DNA of 45,932 nucleotides, taken from NCBI GenBank assembly GCA_937892275.1, contig CALAVG010000223.1, positions 1-45,932 of the forward strand. Direction: 5' to 3'. The notes under the pieces are model-generated. The model had not been told where the DNA came from. It made no database searches and saw only the letters and a list, made by a program, of their open reading frames with translations. Of the stretch, positions 23,757 through 31,220 are shown piece after piece. Position 1 is the first letter of the stretch, and every line of letters starts with the position of its first letter. The stretch is from an uncultured Methanomicrobiales archaeon. GTDB taxonomy: Archaea > Thermoplasmatota > Thermoplasmata > Methanomassiliicoccales > Methanomethylophilaceae. Position numbers and translations under genes: made by a program.

Positions 23757-25019
23757 TCAATCGCTGGTCGGTGCGGGCATGAACGCGCCTTTGAACGCTT
23801 TGAATATGTAAACGCACATGATTATTGTCGCTGCCGCTCTCAGAATATCCGAAAGGATGTAGATGACGGATATCTGGTCCGTAGCATCCGTCATGCACAG
23901 GACATTCAGGAGCGTCGTGGCAGCCAGGATGGCCATGTATTTCAGCATCTGGCTATGATCCAGTCCGAGTTCCTTGAACGACCAGATTAGAATCGGATAC
24001 AGCATGATCACCCACATGATGTACTGGGCGCAGTACACCTTGTTCAGGGCCATAAAGAGGAGCAATGTAATCGCACAGGCGAGGAAGGTCACCGGAAGCA
24101 CTTTGTCCTCATCGGTTCTGGTCTTCCACATTTTGAACAGGAAGTAAACCAGGAACAGAAGGATCATGGCAAAAGTGAACGGCATGAGGAACGGTTCTAC
24201 GATCTCCGTGAGAGGTCCGAACAGGTCCCACGATTCATCCATTCCGACGTAGACCAGGTCTGAGTCGATCAGACCGACGATCATGAACGGTATCGCTACG
24301 ATGGATTCGATCTCCATGCCCCTTCCGGAATGCTGGAAGAGATAGCTGAATGCCGTGGAGGGATCGTTGATCAGGAACGGCAGTTCGATGATCAGACAGA
24401 TCAGAGCCGTGAGCGCTCCGAATCCGATTGTGCTCTTCAGGTCCTTCTTGGCGAGGAAGGGTATCAGGAGCACCGGCAGCAGGAAGATCGGATAGATCTT
24501 CGTCATTATCCCCGATGCGAGGAAGATGAACGACGGAACATACCTCTTGTCGAAGTAGAACAGCAGGCACAGGACCACGAACACGGTGGTGATGGTGTCG
24601 TTCCTTGCGATGAAGAAGTTGTTGAGTCCGAGGACCAGCAGAAGGAATGTAAGATAGACATATTTGTGTCCCAGTCCGACCTTGTCGCAGAACTTGAACA
24701 GTCCGAAGATCGCCAGGAGCGATGCGAGGTAGGTGAATATCGAGAATCCATAATGGAACATTATCTCGTCGGGTGTGAAGAAATAAGGGATCAGGTCAAC
24801 TACGAAAGAGAACGGAGGGTATGCCGTCTGGAAGTCGACGTACGGTATCGCACCGGCCATGATGTCCCTGGCGTGCTCCCAATAGAAGTACACGTCATAC
24901 CAGGCATAGTTGTTACCCACCACGCCGTTAATCACATCGGAAAGAACGATGATGACCGCATACAGGATGGTATACAGGATGATGAACGAGGTGTCAGGGT
25001 TCTTTCTGACCCATTCCAT
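23757..25019 (-). CDS. GT-C membrane glycosyltransferase (GT87/DUF2029-like)
   Basis: A 420-residue protein with about 10-12 membrane helices. The first outer loop after helix 1 has YAWYDVYFYWEHARDIMAGAIPYVDFQTAYPP (residues ~37-68), the order of GT-C enzymes of the DUF2029 mannosyltransferase group, in which acidic residues here bind a polyprenyl-phosphate sugar. GMDESWDLFG and NKVYCAQYIMW are typical later features. The ATG at 25019 follows AGGTGGGG and is preferred over one at 25040. It converges on the flippase, their stops two bases apart. The sugar and acceptor are unknown. Confidence 0.72.
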   Translation of the reverse strand: MEWVRKNPDTSFIILYTILYAVIIVLSDVINGVVGNNYAWYDVYFYWEHARDIMAGAIPYVDFQTAYPPFSFVVDLIPYFFTPDEIMFHYGFSIFTYLASLLAIFGLFKFCDKVGLGHKYVYLTFLLLVLGLNNFFIARNDTITTVFVVLCLLFYFDKRYVPSFIFLASGIMTKIYPIFLLPVLLIPFLAKKDLKSTIGFGALTALICLIIELPFLINDPSTAFSYLFQHSGRGMEIESIVAIPFMIVGLIDSDLVYVGMDESWDLFGPLTEIVEPFLMPFTFAMILLFLVYFLFKMWKTRTDEDKVLPVTFLACAITLLLFMALNKVYCAQYIMWVIMLYPILIWSFKELGLDHSQMLKYMAILAATTLLNVLCMTDATDQISVIYILSDILRAAATIIMCVYIFKAFKGAFMPAPTSD

Positions 25020-25073
25020 CGTAGCCCCACCTGATGCCATGTGTGCCGTACCGCGCTCGGAGTTTATTATTGT

Positions 25074-25928
25074 TCATTCGGGCGTGTTCTTGCTGCGCAT
25101 ATATCCTGTGAGGAGATGCATCCCGTACCCCAATACGATTCCCAGCGCCACGGTTATTATGCAGGGGACCAGATAATCGGCCCCGGCCTCCATATCCCTG
25201 ATGGCCTCCGCTACGACGGTGACGACCGATCCGAGGGTCAGTCCGAATATGACGCAGTAGGTGGACTTCCTGTGGTTTTTGAAGAAATGGTCCATGGCCT
25301 TCGCGAACAGGAGCACTGCGATTACGGCACCCAATGCAAGGGGAAGGATTGCTCCGAAATCCAGGTTGCTCACGCTTTCCACGACGGCGGTGAACATTCC
25401 GAGTGCCAGCAGTATCGTGGAACCGCTGATCCCGGGGGATATGGCACAGACGGCATAGATCATTCCGGCCAGGAACATCGTGACTGCTCCGGTGTCGCCT
25501 TCCATGTTCAGGCCCTGCATCCCGACGAAGAGGATGACCATCATGATTGCGAATCCTGCTATGACAGCAATCACGTTGTTCCTGGTAAGGGGCTGACCGT
25601 CAGCGGACTGCTTCCAGATGTCAGGAAGCTGCACGAAGATCAGCGTTGCGAAGAAGAACATCAGAGGAATCCTGTGTTCATCGATCAGGAAATCCAGGCC
25701 CTTCGAGCATGCGACGACCCCTATGAGCACCCCGATACCGAGGGTGAGGAGCCAGAAGAAGTCCTTTATCAGGAATTCCCTAAGTTTCGAAATGTCGCGG
25801 ATGAGCCTCTCATACACTCCGAAGAGCACGGCCATGGTCGCACCGCTGGCACCTGGGAGTGTCATGAAGACGCCCGTGATGGCACCGACAATGATGTTTC
25901 TGACTGATTCTCCGGAGTTCATGGCCAT
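25074..25928 (-). CDS. DUF368 polyprenyl-phosphate transporter
   Basis: A 284-residue, ~8-9 helix protein of DUF368. The two family motifs GAITGVFMTLPGASGATMAVLFGVYE (quoted in part, ~16-41) and AISPGISGSTILLALGMF (~161-178) form the inverted GxSG pair. DUF368 proteins (PopT) were shown in bacteria to return undecaprenyl phosphate to the inner leaflet; an archaeal relative would recycle dolichyl phosphate after glycan transfer. The nearby glycan genes fit. A TATA box 20-25 bases upstream suggests a leaderless message, possibly starting at the second ATG (25922). Confidence 0.85.
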   Translation of the reverse strand: MAMNSGESVRNIIVGAITGVFMTLPGASGATMAVLFGVYERLIRDISKLREFLIKDFFWLLTLGIGVLIGVVACSKGLDFLIDEHRIPLMFFFATLIFVQLPDIWKQSADGQPLTRNNVIAVIAGFAIMMVILFVGMQGLNMEGDTGAVTMFLAGMIYAVCAISPGISGSTILLALGMFTAVVESVSNLDFGAILPLALGAVIAVLLFAKAMDHFFKNHRKSTYCVIFGLTLGSVVTVVAEAIRDMEAGADYLVPCIITVALGIVLGYGMHLLTGYMRSKNTPE

Positions 25929-25942
25929 CGTATCCCTGATGC

Positions 25943-25951
25943 CTTATAATA
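25943..25951 (-). promoter_or_regulatory. TATA box of the DUF368 gene
   Basis: Read leftward ATTATAAGG; it sits in the near-palindrome GCCT-TATAAT-AGGC. Distance to the start codon implies a leaderless transcript. Confidence 0.45.
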
Positions 25952-25980
25952 GGCTGATGCCGCCATTCGCGTGCGCACGG

Positions 25981-25989
25981 ATATATATG
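25981..25989 (+). promoter_or_regulatory. TATA box of the GT2 gene
   Basis: ATATATATG is about 30 bases before the ATG at 26017, giving a leader of some 10 nt; it diverges from the DUF368 promoter. Confidence 0.5.
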
Positions 25990-26016
25990 TGTCCTCCGTT
26001 CGTAGGTTCGGTAACC

Positions 26017-26769
26017 ATGGCAGGAACCTGTACTATAGTCATCCCGACATACAACGAAGAGATCAATGCACCCAATATGGCCAAGGCCATAAGGGAACAG
26101 TATCCCGAATTCCGCGTCATGTTCATGGATGACAACTCCACGGACCGTTCCAAGCAGTTCATCGATGAGCTGAACGATCCCCTTACGATAATGATCGTCA
26201 GGAAACCCGAGGAGAGGGGACTTGCCGCAAGCGTGTTCCAGGGGATACTGGAATGTGGTACCGATTACTTCATGACGGTCGACTGCGACTTCCAGCACCC
26301 GCTCAGCACCCTGAAGGGCATGTATGAGAAGCTGGAGAACGGGGCGGACCTCGTCATCGGTACCAGGGACGACAGGACAGCGATGGGATTCAAGCGCTGG
26401 TTCGGTTCCTGGTGTTTCACCATCTTCGCCAACGTGTTCCTCTTTTGGCACCGCAAGCCCACATCAAAGGACAACATGAGCGGTCTCATCGCCGGAAGGA
26501 CGGATGTCTTCGTACCCGTGATCAAGGACAACTGGGACAAGCTTGAGATGCAGGGATGGAAGGTCCTCCTGGATCTCCTCAGATGGGGTCCCAGGGACAT
26601 CAAGATCGACGAGGAGCACTACATCTTCGAGAAGAGGGAGGTCGGAGAGTCGCACATCAGCCCCAAGGTCGTCATGATGACGTTCCACCAGTGCGGATGT
26701 GTCGGAAGGCTTTTCGCAAGGGTATACGCCAAACTCAAGGGCATCGATTACTTTTACGACCACCAGTGA
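26017..26769 (+). CDS. GT2 glycosyltransferase, dolichyl-phosphate mannose synthase-like
   Basis: A 250-residue cytoplasmic GT-A enzyme. CTIVIPTYNEEINAPNMAKA begins the fold, MDDNSTDRSKQFIDEL holds the nucleotide-binding acid, and TVDCDFQHPLSTL (~88-100) has the DxD metal site followed by the QHP loop of DPM1-type enzymes. It lacks the C-terminal membrane helices of bigger DPM1/GtrB forms. Likely role: moves a sugar from a nucleotide donor to polyprenyl phosphate, feeding GT-C enzymes like the neighbour. The ATG at 26017 follows GGTAACC. LicD starts 14 bases after the stop, same operon. Confidence 0.87.
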   Translation: MAGTCTIVIPTYNEEINAPNMAKAIREQYPEFRVMFMDDNSTDRSKQFIDELNDPLTIMIVRKPEERGLAASVFQGILECGTDYFMTVDCDFQHPLSTLKGMYEKLENGADLVIGTRDDRTAMGFKRWFGSWCFTIFANVFLFWHRKPTSKDNMSGLIAGRTDVFVPVIKDNWDKLEMQGWKVLLDLLRWGPRDIKIDEEHYIFEKREVGESHISPKVVMMTFHQCGCVGRLFARVYAKLKGIDYFYDHQ

Positions 26770-26783
26770 ATCGGAGTCAGGAT

Positions 26784-27578
26784 ATGACCGCGAACAACGG
26801 GAACCATGCATTGCTGCTCAGTGCTTACGAGGACATTGCGAAGGTCCTGACCGACAACGGCATAACGTTCTTCGGGATGTACGGAACCGCTCTCGGAGCG
26901 GTCAGGCACAAGGGAATAATCCCTTGGGACGATGACATCGACCTAGCTGTGTTCGGAAAGGATCTGGACAGGGTGAACAAGGCCCTGACGGAAGGTCTCA
27001 ATCCGGAGAAGTACTATTATCATAACCCCAGTGCGGACAGCCATCCTCATGTGATCATCAAGACCCCGGATTTCGAGAAGGATATGGAGGATAGGAAGCT
27101 GAACTTCATCGACATCTTCCTGCTGGTAGACTATCCCGCATCATCGGTAAGGTATGCGTTATCCTACCCGTGCATCGGATTCGAGCTTCTTTCTCACAAG
27201 ATGATCGAGGAGCATGATTCCAGGATCATCAAAGGATTGTTCTATGGCATCCAGTCCGTGGCCAGGAAGATGGGAAGGCTCTTCGCCAAAGAGGACAGCC
27301 CCATGCTCTGCATCAGGGAGGTGAAGGTCAGCAAGTACTGCTGGCCCCGCCGCTGTTTCGACAAGACCGTAGAGATGGAATTCGAGGACACCACCATGCC
27401 GATCCCGGCAGAATACGATGAGATCCTGACCAAGATGTACGGCGATTACATGACCCCTCCTCCGGAGGATCAGAGGTTCGGCGCAGGAGGTTATCCCTAC
27501 AGCCTGAGGAACGACTACCTCGAGGATCAGGGCAAAGGGAAGAAGCACAGGCGCATGTCCAGTTCCGATCTGCCTTGA
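26784..27578 (+). CDS. LicD family phosphotransferase
   Basis: A 264-residue LicD protein. The nucleotidyltransferase-fold signature FGMYGTALGAVRHKGIIPWD followed by DDIDLAVFGKDLD (~31-63) is intact, and SPMLCIREVKVSKYCWPRRCFDKT appears further on. LicD members attach phosphocholine or another phospho-alcohol to surface sugars; fukutin relatives transfer ribitol phosphate. Here it may decorate the heptose-linked glycan. No CDP-choline genes are in the window, so the donor is open. The tail is basic (GKGKKHRR). It is followed closely by the insertion sequence, which does not interrupt it. Confidence 0.85.
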   Translation: MTANNGNHALLLSAYEDIAKVLTDNGITFFGMYGTALGAVRHKGIIPWDDDIDLAVFGKDLDRVNKALTEGLNPEKYYYHNPSADSHPHVIIKTPDFEKDMEDRKLNFIDIFLLVDYPASSVRYALSYPCIGFELLSHKMIEEHDSRIIKGLFYGIQSVARKMGRLFAKEDSPMLCIREVKVSKYCWPRRCFDKTVEMEFEDTTMPIPAEYDEILTKMYGDYMTPPPEDQRFGAGGYPYSLRNDYLEDQGKGKKHRRMSSSDLP

Positions 27579-27600
27579 TCGGTAACTCTTTCCTGGCCTC

Positions 27601-27614
27601 TGATGAAAAGTGGA
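27601..27614 (+). repeat. Left terminal inverted repeat of the IS
   Basis: TGATGAAAAGTGGA; partner at 28859-28872 with one mismatch. Confidence 0.7.
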
Positions 27615-27650
27615 TAACCTTACAGAAGAAGAAAGAACGAACAAAGATAA

Positions 27651-27707
27651 AAGCCTAAAGACAGAAGATGAGCGAGCTGTGCGAGTGAAGATTCTGTCTT
27701 TAGGCTT
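27651..27707 (-). terminator. 16-bp hairpin after the transposase gene
   Basis: Perfect arms AAGCCTAAAGACAGAA (27651-27666) and TTCTGTCTTTAGGCTT (27692-27707) around a 25-base loop. On the leftward strand the stem is followed by TTTATCTTTG, so it can terminate the transposase message. It is unusually long for a terminator here. Confidence 0.6.
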
Positions 27708-27792
27708 GAAAACGCGATTTTCCATCGAACCATCAAAAATCAGGAGAGAGCTTCCGCTGATTCTATCGCATTTGTGTTGTTCCTCCGTGCTA

Positions 27793-28839
27793 TCAACAAG
27801 CAGTAAGGAGCCGATCGAACTCTTTCCGATGATACTCGCACGTGAAGGTCTTGTTATAGACCTCTGCGGGCGTACGATAATCTAGGGAACAATGAGGGCG
27901 TTGGTTGTTGAAGAAGATCCTGAAGTCCCTCAGGATGTTCTGATAGTCTTCAACGGTGCCTTCCTTAGGCAGTGTTGCCTCCGTGCGGAGGCAACCATGG
28001 TATCTTTCGACCTTGCCATTGCATGAAGGCGTCCTTATTGGTGCCATGGTGTGTATGATCCCCATCTCCTCGCACCATTTATCGAATCTGGACTCACCAC
28101 TCGACGTCGAATACCACTGCACGCCATGGTCCGAATGGATTATCTTCGGTTTCCCATAGAGTCTTATGAGCCTCTCCAGCACGTCTATGACGTGCTCTGT
28201 GGTCGCGAATATCGTCGCATCCGAGCTGAAGGTGTATCTGGAATGGTCATCGGTTACTGAAAGGGATTCGATCTTCCTTCCGGTGATCCTGTCGACACCT
28301 ATCTCTACGAAGTCGATGTTCCACTGATAGTTGCCAGATGGCTTGGCGTATCTCTTGAGATGCTTCCCCTTCTGTTTCCTGACGGGTTCATATCCTGCCG
28401 ACATCAAGACCTTGTGGACCGTAGGGGCGCTCGCATCGACTCCGCTCATGAGGCCGATCTTCCTCGACCCTATATTCTTGCAGAACGGCTTCTCCTTCTG
28501 TTCCAGGACCTTATCCTTGATCGCCTAGGCCTTCGGACAGTTGCCTGGCCTGGGGCCAGGCTTCTTGGACTTAAGCAGTTCCTTGTGGCCTTTCTTCCAC
28601 GTATACACGCGGACGGTCTTCAGGCCGCCCCTAACTGGCTTTCTGACGACCTTGCAGTCCAGAAGCTTGTCTCTCCATTCCATTACGAAATATGGGCTCC
28701 TGTCTACCTTCTTCGCGGCTTCCCGAAGGGATAGTCCCTTCTTCACATATTCGGCAGCCAAGAACCTTCTGCGTTGCTTGTCGTTCTCAACCTTTTTAAG
28801 GCGGTTCTGTTCTCTCTTATCTGGACTTCTTGTGGTCAT
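27793..28839 (-). CDS. IS transposase with in-frame UAG (pyrrolysine candidate)
   Basis: Read through one TAG at 28527-28525, the frame from 28839 to 27793 gives 348 residues. The N-terminal part (104 residues) is a helix-turn-helix domain: YVKKGLSLREAAKKVDRS and a GPRPGNCPKA linker. After the TAG it goes on AIKDKVLEQKEKPFCKNIGS and then VDASAPTVHKVLMSAGY, the second DNA-binding part. The rve core has acids in WNIDFVEI, IHSDHGVQW and GKVERYHG (DDE). Everything else in both halves is undamaged, so one amber codon is the only fault if it is a fault. AGGA lies 7 bases before the ATG. Alternative: a decayed element. Confidence 0.8.
28525..28527 (-). other. In-frame TAG codon 105 of the transposase
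   Basis: Sequence context (leftward) AAGGCC-TAG-GCGATC. No frameshift is needed to join the two halves. No complete gene of the window uses TAG as its stop. Confidence 0.7.
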
Positions 28840-28858
28840 TGCAATTTCCTATAAGGAG

Positions 28859-28872
28859 TCCACTTTTCTTCA
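28859..28872 (-). repeat. Right terminal inverted repeat of the IS
   Basis: TGAAGAAAAGTGGA read leftward; partner of 27601-27614. Confidence 0.7.
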
Positions 28873-28967
28873 AACTTTCAGTTGGCCAGGAGGTTTCCCT
28901 CCCCCCTGTACCCCCCTCTGTTAGGTTAATTACTTTTTAACACATGATCGATTCCTGTTAATTTTGG

Positions 28968-28976
28968 TTTTTATAG
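28968..28976 (+). promoter_or_regulatory. TATA box of the zinc-ribbon gene
   Basis: TTTTTATAG, centred 24 bases before the ATG at 28996; no ribosome binding site, so the message is probably leaderless. Confidence 0.6.
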
Positions 28977-28995
28977 TGCCTATCATATTCCAGAT

Positions 28996-29421
28996 ATGAT
29001 GATCTGCCCGAACTGCGATACCTACATGGCCGACGATGCCGAATCATGTTCATTCTGTGGCAAAATCTTCGACAGGCCGGTCGCTCCGCGTACGGAGAGC
29101 CGTCTTCGTGTTGCAGAGCAGGAGGAATTCAAGGAATCCAGGTGTCCTTTCTGCGGTAGGGTCTTCGAGGGTGGTTCAGTATTCTTCGGCAAGAACGGCG
29201 AACGGCACATGCTGGCTAAGCCCGTGGTTCTGTACAAGAGGTGTCCCGTCTGCGACAAGAGGTTCGAGGACCAGTCCCGCTTCTGCAACATGTGCGGTGC
29301 AAGGCTCGAGGAGGTCTACGGCAGCAGTTCCGTGGACCCTGCGGTGAGGACATGTCCGATATGCGGCAAGACCTATCCGGCGAGCCACAATTTCTGTCCG
29401 TCCTGCGGATGCAAGCTTTGA
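28996..29421 (+). CDS. Multi-zinc-ribbon protein
   Basis: A 141-residue protein made almost only of zinc knuckles: CPNC/CSFC (~4-22), CPFC (~51), CPVC/CNMC (~80-99) and CPIC/CPSC (~119-137). Each pair has the double zinc ribbon look (PF12773 type) with the CGK or CGA turn. CPFC seems to lack an obvious partner, so three complete ribbons and one half can be counted. Such proteins may bind nucleic acid or act as adaptors; no function can be assigned. No membrane segment is present. The next gene is an exporter with its own promoter. Confidence 0.75.
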   Translation: MMICPNCDTYMADDAESCSFCGKIFDRPVAPRTESRLRVAEQEEFKESRCPFCGRVFEGGSVFFGKNGERHMLAKPVVLYKRCPVCDKRFEDQSRFCNMCGARLEEVYGSSSVDPAVRTCPICGKTYPASHNFCPSCGCKL

Positions 29422-29455
29422 TCATGCTGGCATAATAGGTCAGAAGTCCGGTCAT

Positions 29456-29470
29456 CCTTTTTCGAAAAGG
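29456..29470 (+). terminator. Small hairpin after the zinc-ribbon gene
   Basis: CCTTTT-TCG-AAAAGG, short palindrome with a T-run in its left arm. Confidence 0.3.
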
Positions 29471-29490
29471 TGTCGGCCGCTCGTCGTAGG

Positions 29491-29499
29491 TTTAAATAC
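29491..29499 (+). promoter_or_regulatory. TATA box of the DHA2 exporter gene
   Basis: TTTAAATAC, about 40 bases before the ATG at 29534, with a start point near 29520. Confidence 0.5.
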
Positions 29500-29533
29500 A
29501 TCATCAAAATACGCGCGAGCAGTAAGTGATGTT

Positions 29534-31135
29534 ATGGCAGTTGAACAAGTGACATACAAAAACATAGATCCGAAGATCCGTCGCTCTATCATGATAGGTC
29601 TCTGTCTGGCTATGCTCTGCTCGTGTTTCGATGGTACGATCATCGGTACATGCGGTACGAAGATAGCCAACGAGCTCGACGGCAACGGACTGTTCACATG
29701 GATGGTCACAGCGTACCTCCTGTGCGAGTGCGTGACTATCCCGATAGCCGGTAAGCTATCCGATCTGTATGGAAGGAAACCGCTGTTCCTCATCGGACTC
29801 TTCATCTTCGTTCTGGGTTCGGTATTGGCAGGAATGTCGGTGAACATGACCATGATGGTCATATGCCGTGCGGTACAGGGATTGGGAGGAGGTATCCTCA
29901 TCCCCGTGGCCACGGCCGCTATAGCAGATCTCTATGCTCCGAGCGTAAGGGCGAGGATGCAGGGAATGCTCTCGGCAATATTCGGTATCGGTTCCGGTAT
30001 CGGACCCATAATCGGAGGATTCATAACCGAGAACATCGACTGGCGCTGGTGCTTCTACATCAACGTGCCCCTGGCACTGATCTCGTTCATACTAACGATC
30101 AAGAAGTTCCCGTCACCCGTGATATCCTCCAAACCCATCATCGACTACAAGGGTATGGTTGTATTGACCGCACTGCTCACGGCGCTCATCGTCATATTCG
30201 AGTGCGGCGGAAACGAGTTCGAATGGGTCAGCCCCATCACGTTCGGTCTCATCGCAGTGGTGGTCGTATGTGCGATCCTGTTCGTCATGATCGAGAGGAA
30301 GGCGGCGGAGCCCATCCTTGCGCCGAAGCTCCTGAAGAACCGTACGGTCATAGCCGGAGGGTTCTACATGCTGCTGTTCGGAATAGGTATGATGGGTGCC
30401 ATGACCTTCGCGGGTTACTTCGGTACCTTCATCCTGTTCGAATTGGATACGTTGACGTCCAGTTACTACACCTTGTTCCTGGTGATCGGTATGATGATCA
30501 CCGCCATGACATCCGGAAGTCTGTGCGAGAGGACCGGATACAGGCCTTGGCTTGTGATCGGTCCCGTCATCGTGTTCATCGGACTGTTTCTGTTCTCCAC
30601 CTTGGGTGTGGATGCAGTCGTAGCGAGAGCGGAGGAACCGTACTACTCGATCATCGGAAAGCCGATTGACATGTACTGCGTTGCACAGTTCGTGCTGGGA
30701 ATCGGTCTCGGATGCATGATGACTCCCGTGTTCGCTGCGGTGCAGAATAGTTCCGATCCAAGGGAGCTCGGAATGAACACATCCGCCGTGAACCTTCTCA
30801 GGTCCATGGGTACCGCACTGGGAACCGCCGTGTTCACCATGCTGATCAACTCCTACTACGTAGGTCAGCTCGGTGAGTATGCGGATTATCCCGGTGTGAC
30901 GGACAAGGCTACAGAGTTCATCGGTCCCGTCATCGGATATCTCCAGCAGGGATTGGACGATGTCGCGAATGCGATCCTGCAGGCGTTCGTGAACTCCGTC
31001 GACTTCGGATTCATCGCCGGAGGCGCTATCATCCTGGTCGCAGGTCTAGTGGGACTCACCATCAGGGCGAAGACCACCCTGCAGCTCAAGCAGGAAGGCG
31101 TCGACATCGACGAAGGCCCCTTCGAGGAGCATTGA
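29534..31135 (+). CDS. DHA2 family (EmrB/QacA) multidrug exporter
   Basis: A 533-residue MFS transporter with 14 predicted helices. Motif D1-like LCSCFDGTIIGTCGTKIANEL in helix 1 (quoted in part), motif A GKLSDLYGRKP (~73-83), motif B RAVQGLGGGILIP and motif C GIGSGIGPIIGGFITENIDW (~147-166) mark a drug:proton antiporter. The long final part includes an extracellular loop near DVANAILQAFVNS. Substrates may be bile salts or drugs in a gut setting; that is inference. A hairpin follows the stop. Confidence 0.92.
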   Translation: MAVEQVTYKNIDPKIRRSIMIGLCLAMLCSCFDGTIIGTCGTKIANELDGNGLFTWMVTAYLLCECVTIPIAGKLSDLYGRKPLFLIGLFIFVLGSVLAGMSVNMTMMVICRAVQGLGGGILIPVATAAIADLYAPSVRARMQGMLSAIFGIGSGIGPIIGGFITENIDWRWCFYINVPLALISFILTIKKFPSPVISSKPIIDYKGMVVLTALLTALIVIFECGGNEFEWVSPITFGLIAVVVVCAILFVMIERKAAEPILAPKLLKNRTVIAGGFYMLLFGIGMMGAMTFAGYFGTFILFELDTLTSSYYTLFLVIGMMITAMTSGSLCERTGYRPWLVIGPVIVFIGLFLFSTLGVDAVVARAEEPYYSIIGKPIDMYCVAQFVLGIGLGCMMTPVFAAVQNSSDPRELGMNTSAVNLLRSMGTALGTAVFTMLINSYYVGQLGEYADYPGVTDKATEFIGPVIGYLQQGLDDVANAILQAFVNSVDFGFIAGGAIILVAGLVGLTIRAKTTLQLKQEGVDIDEGPFEEH

Positions 31136-31143
31136 AACTTCAA

Positions 31144-31167
31144 TCGGTGTGGCTTCGTCCACACCGA
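31144..31167 (+). terminator. Hairpin after the DHA2 gene
   Basis: TCGGTGTGG-CTTCGT-CCACACCGA, nine perfect pairs, 8 bases after the stop. Confidence 0.6.
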
Positions 31168-31191
31168 CCATCCTATTGACATAATCTTCAA

Positions 31192-31212
31192 AACGGGGCT
31201 GAACGCCCCGTT
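31192..31212 (-). terminator. Hairpin after the leftward PP-loop gene
   Basis: AACGGGGC-TGAAC-GCCCCGTT; on the leftward strand it is followed by TTGAAGATTATG and sits 8 bases after the stop. Confidence 0.6.
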
Positions 31213-31220
31213 AAAGACGA

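Larger units (their letters stand above)
27601..28872 (-). mobile_element. Insertion sequence with DDE (rve-type) transposase
   Basis: About 1,272 bp, bounded by imperfect terminal inverted repeats TGATGAAAAGTGGA (27601-27614) and TGAAGAAAAGTGGA (28872-28859, read leftward), 13 of 14 bases alike and with TG...CA ends. It holds one transposase gene, split by an in-frame TAG, and a strong hairpin. No target duplication is clear (flanks ...GGCCTC and AACTTT...), so it is old, or recombination removed it. Related to the IS3/IS481 group by its helix-turn-helix plus rve layout. Confidence 0.75.

Noticed and set aside
24330..25034. 234-residue plus-strand frame
   Set aside because: E/D/R/Q-rich mirror of the GT-C membrane protein, without hydrophobic or domain structure.
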